Assembly (NCBI GenBank): GCA_045635565.1
Contig: JAZTVX010000081.1
Location: 1 to 18,577 of the forward strand
Origin: RGIG4140 sp045635565
Lineage (GTDB): Bacteria > Pseudomonadota > Alphaproteobacteria > CAAHEQ01 > UBA3637
Reading direction: 5' to 3'
DNA: 18,577 bases
The translations under genes and the position numbers were made by a program. Shown in pieces: positions 14,357 through 18,577 of the stretch (position 1 is the stretch's first letter; the number at the start of each line of letters is the position of its first letter). A model generated the notes under the pieces. It was not told the origin of the DNA and ran no database searches. It worked only from the letters and a program-made list of their open reading frames with translations.

Positions 14357-15223
14357 ATGATTAAAGTCAAGTTAGATGGCGTATGGGCAGGGGAACTAAA
14401 CAAGAAAGACGGTTGCGAAACAAAACAAACAATGCCGTTTATATTACGTTCATTATCATGTTATGATATTCAGAAAATGGCACAGTTGTCTGATGCAATA
14501 TACGCCGGATTAAAGCCGGAAGAAGCCTGTTATATTCATCGTCATGATTTGTCGTACTATGAAGAAGCTTTAAAACAAGCGGATGTTCACTATATTGGTA
14601 TTTTTGTAGGGAAAGAACTGGTTGCTATGTCTTCTTTGACATTATGTCGTGATAGAAAAACATTTAATCAGGAAATTCCCGGATGTCAATATGACGTATT
14701 TCATAAAGGTGGTTATGTTGTTGCTGCTTTGGGTGGAGATTGTGTGTTGCCGGCTTTTCGGGGCAATAAGTTAAATCAAATTATGATTGATTTTCGTGTG
14801 GAAAGAGCACGCAAAGAAGGTTGTACACATGCTTTTTCAATTGTTGATAGACATAATCATTGGAATATGACACCTTATTTCAGTAATGGATTTACAATGT
14901 TTTCTTCGGCAATTGATCCGTCTGATAACGGACAAATTGCGTTAATGCAACGGCCCTTGCGAACGAATGTGTGGTATGGTAAATCAAAATTAACAGCATC
15001 TTGTTGTGATTTTGATCGAATTGACGTGTTGTTAAACAATGGATATGTTGGGCATGCTTACGATTCGCAAACGAATCAAATTTCATTTGTTCGTATGAGT
15101 GAAGCAACTTCTCGATTAAATGACGATATGACGGTTGTTTGTCCGAAAGCCATTAAAATTGCTTCTTTTGAACAGGGGCGTTATACATCTGTTCCACATT
15201 TTCGATATTTTGCACGTGTGTAA
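14357..15223 (+). CDS. GNAT-like N-acetyltransferase, attenuator-controlled
   Basis: The 288-residue cytoplasmic protein has a GNAT-type core in the first two-thirds: 'YIGIFVGKELVAMSSLTL' (strands 3-4), then 'YVVAALGGDCVLPAFRGNKLNQIMIDFRVERARKEGCTHAFSIVDRHN' with the acetyl-CoA binding loop around Arg135-Gly136-Asn137, and 'YFSNGFTMF' typical of the final GNAT strand. The last ~80 residues look like a separate C-terminal domain. The substrate is unknown. The leader-peptide attenuator upstream is the sort of control seen for ribosome-targeting antibiotic resistance or amino-acid pathway genes, so an inducible modification role (antibiotic, peptide or amino acid) is plausible but unproven. The start is supported by AAGGGA (14347-14352). 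A terminator lies downstream. Confidence 0.7.
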   Translation: MIKVKLDGVWAGELNKKDGCETKQTMPFILRSLSCYDIQKMAQLSDAIYAGLKPEEACYIHRHDLSYYEEALKQADVHYIGIFVGKELVAMSSLTLCRDRKTFNQEIPGCQYDVFHKGGYVVAALGGDCVLPAFRGNKLNQIMIDFRVERARKEGCTHAFSIVDRHNHWNMTPYFSNGFTMFSSAIDPSDNGQIALMQRPLRTNVWYGKSKLTASCCDFDRIDVLLNNGYVGHAYDSQTNQISFVRMSEATSRLNDDMTVVCPKAIKIASFEQGRYTSVPHFRYFARV

Positions 15224-15325
15224 TAATAAAGCAAAAATTTTGTTATTCTATTCGAAACAGGTGTTTGTTATTTGTTTTAAGCAGAATATTTTTTGTGAGG
15301 ATTTGCTTTGTATAACTAAACTAAA

Positions 15326-15348
15326 AAAGCCGACAAGATGTCGGCTTT
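15326..15348. terminator. Bidirectional intrinsic terminator
   Basis: AAAGCCGACA (15326-15335), loop AGA, TGTCGGCTTT (15339-15348): a perfect 10-bp stem. The T run is longer on the minus strand, so it serves mainly the ankyrin gene, and also the convergent acetyltransferase gene. I see nothing else between 15224 and 15374. Confidence 0.88.
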
Positions 15349-15374
15349 AAATCTATAATAAACAATAAGTAAGA

Positions 15375-16247
15375 TTAGACAATTTCTTTTCCACGGTTGA
15401 TAATTGTCGGTTGTTCCGATACTTTTTCAGAAGCATCATTCAATCGTGCCAACATGGAAGCAGAATATGTGGTTTCATCTTCGATTTGTTCTGTTTGTGC
15501 ATAATCAGATGAAGCCGATATTCTACCTTTCAAACGACCCTTGTGTTTGGGTGCACTCTTAGAAGGTGTTTTTTTGCTTCCTTTGACTTTTTTCTTTGCT
15601 TCACATTCCTGTAAGAATTTAACGCAATCTTCATCATAATAATCAAGGGATTCATATTTTGCATAATATAAAGGTGTATGGCCTTTTTTATCTTTTGCAG
15701 TCATATTGCAACCTTTGGAGGCTAAATATTTTAAAACCTCCACATTGCCGGATAGTGCTGCGGCATGAGCAGCTGTCATGCCAAACTCTTTACTGACTGT
15801 ATTTAATTTTGCCCCATTTTCAGCTAAAAACCGAACACCTTCAAGATTTCCGTATGAAGCCATTTTCGTCAATAATGTACCATAATTGTCGGTTGCATTT
15901 ATATCCGCTCCCATAGCAATTAAGTATTTCATCATTTTAGGGGTCTGGGCATTGTGCAATAAGGGTACATTGTCTGGTGTTGGTGTGTTTAAATTTAATT
16001 TTGTTGCCTTGAGAAATTTATCAGTCAACAATACATCATTTGTTCCAATAATGCATGCAGGCAAATATAAACCCATGCATGTATCTTTACGCCAATCAAA
16101 TTCGGATTTATCCAGTGCCATCAATTCAGCAATAAATTCATTATGATGAAGAGAGGCCCAAGAAACCGGATTGCCGTTTTCATCAGTTTCATATCGATTT
16201 AATTTTTGAAATAATTCCTCAACACGGGGAGTTCTTTTTTCAGCCAT
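15375..16247 (-). CDS. Ankyrin-repeat protein with basic C-terminal tail
   Basis: The protein is 290 residues. No signal peptide or membrane segment is seen, so it is cytoplasmic or exported by a non-Sec route. Residues ~90-225 hold about four ankyrin repeats: 'NVPLLHNAQTPKMMKYLIAMGADINATDNYG', 'TLLTKMASYGNLEGVRFLAENGAKLNTVSKEFG', 'MTAAHAAALSGNVEVLKYLASKGCNMTAKDKKG', 'HTPLYYAKYESLDYYDEDCVKFLQECEAKKK'. Ankyrin repeats are protein-binding scaffolds and are common in host-associated bacteria, sometimes as secreted effectors. The tail (~226-290) begins with a Lys/Arg-rich stretch (KKKVKGSKKTPSKSAPKHKGRLKGR) and then turns acidic. The start at 16247 has AAAGGAGAT upstream on the minus strand; an in-frame ATG at 16289 would add 14 residues without a ribosome site. 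Confidence 0.88.
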   Translation of the reverse strand: MAEKRTPRVEELFQKLNRYETDENGNPVSWASLHHNEFIAELMALDKSEFDWRKDTCMGLYLPACIIGTNDVLLTDKFLKATKLNLNTPTPDNVPLLHNAQTPKMMKYLIAMGADINATDNYGTLLTKMASYGNLEGVRFLAENGAKLNTVSKEFGMTAAHAAALSGNVEVLKYLASKGCNMTAKDKKGHTPLYYAKYESLDYYDEDCVKFLQECEAKKKVKGSKKTPSKSAPKHKGRLKGRISASSDYAQTEQIEDETTYSASMLARLNDASEKVSEQPTIINRGKEIV

Positions 16248-16279
16248 TGGTATCTCCTTTAAAAACTCATAACATAGGA

Positions 16280-16308
16280 ATTGTACCATAAAAATCTGAT
16301 AATTTCAA
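16280..16308 (-). promoter_or_regulatory. Predicted promoter of the ankyrin gene
   Basis: On the minus strand: TTGAAA (complement of 16303-16308), 17 bases, TACAAT (complement of 16280-16285), close to consensus at both boxes. Confidence 0.7.
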
Positions 16309-16346
16309 TGATAATATTGACAGAATGTTATTTTTTTAAAATATAC

Positions 16347-16375
16347 TTGACAGGCTTTTGGATTTCGTGCACAAT
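16347..16375 (+). promoter_or_regulatory. Predicted dnaX promoter
   Basis: TTGACA (16347-16352), 17 bases, CACAAT (16370-16375). A second TTGACA at 16317-16322 has only an ill-spaced TATACT (19 bases). The in-frame TTG at 16358 lies within this promoter and is not used as a start. Confidence 0.65.
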
Positions 16376-16396
16376 AACCCAAAAGGAAACAAAAAA

Positions 16397-18082
16397 ATGA
16401 CACAATCACATGTATTAGCGCGTAAGTACAGACCTCAAATTTTTTCTGATTTAGTCGGGCAGGAAGCCTTGGTTCAAACGATTACCAATGCCATTGAATA
16501 TAATCGTTTGGCACATGCTTATATGTTAACGGGGATTCGTGGTGTCGGCAAGACAAGTTCGGCTCGTATCATTGCAAAGGGTTTAAATTGTGTCGGTCCT
16601 GATGGAAAAGGGAATATGACACCAAATCCATGTGGTGTTTGTAAGCATTGTCGGGAAATTGCCGCTGATGCACATATTGATGTGATTGAAATTGACGCAG
16701 CCAGCAACACAGGTGTTGATAATATTCGTGAAATTATTGAAGGAGCGAAATACAATCCTGTATCGGCTCGATTTAAAATATATATTATCGATGAAGTTCA
16801 TATGCTGTCGAAGGCGGCATTTAATGCTTTGCTTAAAACTTTGGAAGAACCACCTGAACGAATTAAATTCATTTTTGCGACAACAGAGATACGTAAAGTA
16901 CCTGTTACGATTCTATCACGATGTCAGCGTTTTGATTTGAAGCGATTAGATGAAAGTGTATTAGTTGAACATTTAAATCGAATTTCTGATTTGGAACATG
17001 TTACAGCTGAACGTGAGGCTTTGCAATTGATTGCTCGAGCAGGTGATGGTTCTGTTCGTGATTCGCTTTCTTTGTTGGATCAGGCTATCACACAATTTAA
17101 TTCAAATATTAAAACAATAGATGTTCGTCAAATGTTGGGTTTGGCTGATAGAACAGAATTATTTGATTTATTTGAATTGTTAATGAGTGGTAAAATCAAT
17201 GATGCATTGAATCTGTTGGAAAGACAATACAAGAACGGGGCTGATCCGTTGGTTGTTATACAAGATATGCTATCTCTAACGCATTGGTTAACACGGGTTA
17301 AAATTATGCCCGAATTGGCGGATGATTTAACTGTTCCGGAAGCCGAACGCATTCGGGGTAGGCAAATGTCACAAACATTATCAATGGGTATTTTAACCAG
17401 TTTATGGCAATTATTATTAAAAGGGTTGAATGAAATTAAACAGGCTGATAATCCGTTGATTTCTTTAGAGATGGTTTTGATACGTGTTGCTTATTTATCG
17501 GAATTGCCATCCGTGAGTGATGTTATTGAGGACATAAAAAAAAACGGTGTAGTGTCGATTGAAACTTCAACAGGAACTAAATCGGCAATAGGTATTTCAA
17601 AGCCAAAAACAGTCGGAACTGTCTGTAATTCATCTATAAATATTGACCCCTTGCCGATATCGGAAACAACAGTTTCTAAATTTGCAACAATTGCCGATAT
17701 GGCATCGTTTGCTCGTAGTGTTGGAGAACGTATGTTGGCATATAACATTGAAAACTGTATTCGTCCTGTTTCATTGGAAAATTTTGTTTTAACATGTGAT
17801 TTTACAACTGAAACACCAACTCAATTGAGTGGTGAATTGGTTCGTTTTTTACAGCAAAAGGCTGGTGAAAGTTGGCAGATTGTTCATAAAAAAAATGCTG
17901 ATGCTCAAACAATCAAAGAAAAAAAGGATGAGAAGCAAAATTTATTGATTCATGAATTAGAAAAAACACCTGTCATTGCACAGGTTTTGCAGTCATTTTC
18001 CGGTTCAAAAGTCAGTAAAGTAAAGTTGATTCGAACTATTGATATTGAAGAAGAATATGATAATGATGTTGATACGGTGTAA
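16397..18082 (+). CDS. dnaX: DNA polymerase III subunit tau/gamma (clamp loader ATPase)
   Basis: The 561-residue clamp-loader motor loads the sliding clamp and, as tau, bridges polymerase and helicase. It begins 'VLARKYRPQIFSDLVGQE'. Walker A is GIRGVGKT (46-53), the zinc module is Cys65/Cys79/Cys82/Cys85, Walker B is DEVH (132-135), then 'TLEEPPERIKFIFATTEIRKVPVTILSRCQRF' gives sensor 1 and the SRC motif. Domain III ends near residue 375. The C-terminal ~120 residues resemble the tau polymerase-binding domain ('FVLTCDFTTETPTQLSGELVRFLQQKAGESWQI'). It is shorter than E. coli tau (643). A run of nine A at 17536-17544 (codons 380-383) lies at the start of the linker and may direct synthesis of a short gamma form. 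The ATG at 16397 follows AAGGAA at proper spacing; the 16358 alternative is within the promoter. Confidence 0.95.
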   Translation: MTQSHVLARKYRPQIFSDLVGQEALVQTITNAIEYNRLAHAYMLTGIRGVGKTSSARIIAKGLNCVGPDGKGNMTPNPCGVCKHCREIAADAHIDVIEIDAASNTGVDNIREIIEGAKYNPVSARFKIYIIDEVHMLSKAAFNALLKTLEEPPERIKFIFATTEIRKVPVTILSRCQRFDLKRLDESVLVEHLNRISDLEHVTAEREALQLIARAGDGSVRDSLSLLDQAITQFNSNIKTIDVRQMLGLADRTELFDLFELLMSGKINDALNLLERQYKNGADPLVVIQDMLSLTHWLTRVKIMPELADDLTVPEAERIRGRQMSQTLSMGILTSLWQLLLKGLNEIKQADNPLISLEMVLIRVAYLSELPSVSDVIEDIKKNGVVSIETSTGTKSAIGISKPKTVGTVCNSSINIDPLPISETTVSKFATIADMASFARSVGERMLAYNIENCIRPVSLENFVLTCDFTTETPTQLSGELVRFLQQKAGESWQIVHKKNADAQTIKEKKDEKQNLLIHELEKTPVIAQVLQSFSGSKVSKVKLIRTIDIEEEYDNDVDTV

Positions 18083-18087
18083 GCAGA

Positions 18088-18111
18088 ATTATTTTTCTTA
18101 ATAAAAATAAT
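18088..18111 (+). terminator. AT-rich hairpin after dnaX, possible terminator
   Basis: ATTATTTTT (18088-18096), loop CTTAAT, AAAAATAAT (18103-18111). The stem is perfect but only A-T pairs, and no T run follows, so termination here is doubtful. Confidence 0.3.
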
Positions 18112-18148
18112 GGTTAATAAAAAAAATAAAAAAAAATAAAAAAAACTA

Positions 18149-18177
18149 TTGACATGTGTCGAAATATGATGTACAAT
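18149..18177 (+). promoter_or_regulatory. Strong consensus promoter ahead of a structured RNA
   Basis: A perfect TTGACA (18149-18154), a 17-base spacer and TACAAT (18172-18177), preceded by an A-rich tract (18121-18145) that could act as an UP element. It is the best promoter in the window. Transcription should begin near 18184, but no sizeable plus-strand coding frame follows. Confidence 0.8.
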
Positions 18178-18213
18178 AAAATCACTTAATAAAGTATTGC
18201 AATTATAGTAGTA

Positions 18214-18577
18214 GTGTGGAACGTTTCTAAGTTCAAAAGCTTAGAGCATGAGTAACATTATGCAACTGGCAAGACGATAGGTGAAATGAGAGAGTAACGA
18301 CTTGAAGCACCTGCCATAAAAACTGCGATATGTAATTTGATAGATAGTTGTTAAATTACATAAAATTCGCTAAAGTCAGATTTGGTTACCCTATTGTAGT
18401 AATGCAAAGGAAAGTGTTGCAGAGATGTAATATGTAACTAAAAGTCTGGTGGTCTACAAAATACTCATGGTTAGAATGTTTAACTAGTAATAGATTAAAC
18501 TGACGAATCCTCGAATGAATAAATCTAAAGATAATGTAGTAGAAATGCTATAAACACTGTTGTGTTGTAAATGTGGT
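18214..18577 (+). ncRNA. Large structured RNA, probably domain I of a group II intron (3' part outside window)
   Basis: No coding frame covers this stretch, but nested complementary arms do. TCTAAG/CTTAGA is at 18226-18231/18240-18245. GCAT/ATGC is at 18246-18249/18260-18263. GGC+AGGTG (18268-18270, 18279-18283) pairs with CACCTGCC (18308-18315). A 14-bp hairpin GCGATATGTAATTT/AAATTACATA+TCGC is at 18325-18370. A long imperfect helix joins 18377-18389 and 18434-18448. The segment begins GTGTGG at 18214, matching the group II intron 5' consensus GUGYG, and internal stretches such as 'GCAACTGGCAAGACGATAGGTGAAA' (split over 18262-18286) look like group II domain I as I remember it. The reverse transcriptase and domains V and VI would lie beyond 18577. 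A different large ncRNA is possible. Confidence 0.55.

Noticed and set aside
17886..17935. Further A runs in dnaX as frameshift sites
   Set aside because: They lie deep in the C-terminal tau domain, where a shift would not give a gamma-sized product.
18214..18577. tmRNA or RNase P RNA
   Set aside because: I could not find the tmRNA tag frame and tRNA-like ends, nor the RNase P hallmark GAGGAAAGUCC-type segment.
1..18577. tRNA or rRNA genes, insertion sequences, attachment sites
   Set aside because: No cloverleaf, conserved rRNA segment, transposase or flanking direct repeats were recognised by eye.

Overview
The window is AT-rich bacterial DNA, most likely from a host-associated (gut-type) alphaproteobacterium. 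The best evidence is a CcrM-type adenine methyltransferase with a C-terminal extension, a hallmark of Alphaproteobacteria. A pilin-like N-terminus of the form G|RGMVE followed by cysteine-rich repeats points the same way. The assignment is an inference from gene content; no rRNA or tRNA gene is present. Housekeeping genes (dnaX, infC, xth, ccrM) alternate with surface and envelope genes, so this is ordinary chromosome rather than a plasmid or prophage.

Region 1 (1-7052) is an envelope and secretion island. It holds the 3' part of a very cysteine-rich repeat protein, a secreted cysteine-rich protein with a lectin-like C-terminal domain translationally coupled to an arylsulfotransferase-like beta-propeller protein, and a pseudopilin-like cysteine-rich repeat protein. 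Two secreted genes on the minus strand follow: a small lectin-like domain protein and an HExxH putative metalloprotease. Most of these proteins should need disulfide bonds, and a DsbD-like thiol-disulfide transporter is encoded further on (10846-12885).

Region 2 (7096-12885) has exonuclease III, a small unknown CxxC protein, ccrM followed closely by a YiaD-like OmpA lipoprotein, infC on the minus strand with a probable AUU start and its own terminator, and the DsbD-like gene, which seems to be transcribed as a leaderless mRNA. Region 3 (12931-16247) has an HdeD-like membrane protein, a histidine phosphatase, a GNAT-like acetyltransferase behind a textbook-looking transcription attenuator with a 19-residue leader peptide, and an ankyrin-repeat protein. 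Region 4 holds dnaX, with a run of nine A at the domain III/IV boundary that could generate a short gamma form, then a consensus promoter and a large structured RNA running off the window. That RNA looks like domain I of a group II intron.

The strongest candidates for new biology are the leader-peptide attenuator at 14175-14340, the dnaX A9 slippage site at 17536-17544, the structured RNA starting near 18214, and the cysteine-rich pseudopilin/lectin/sulfotransferase cluster. Starts were set from Shine-Dalgarno sites and promoter positions. Several open reading frames can be extended upstream to TTG, GTG or ATG codons that lie inside promoters or lack a ribosome site, and these extensions were not used.
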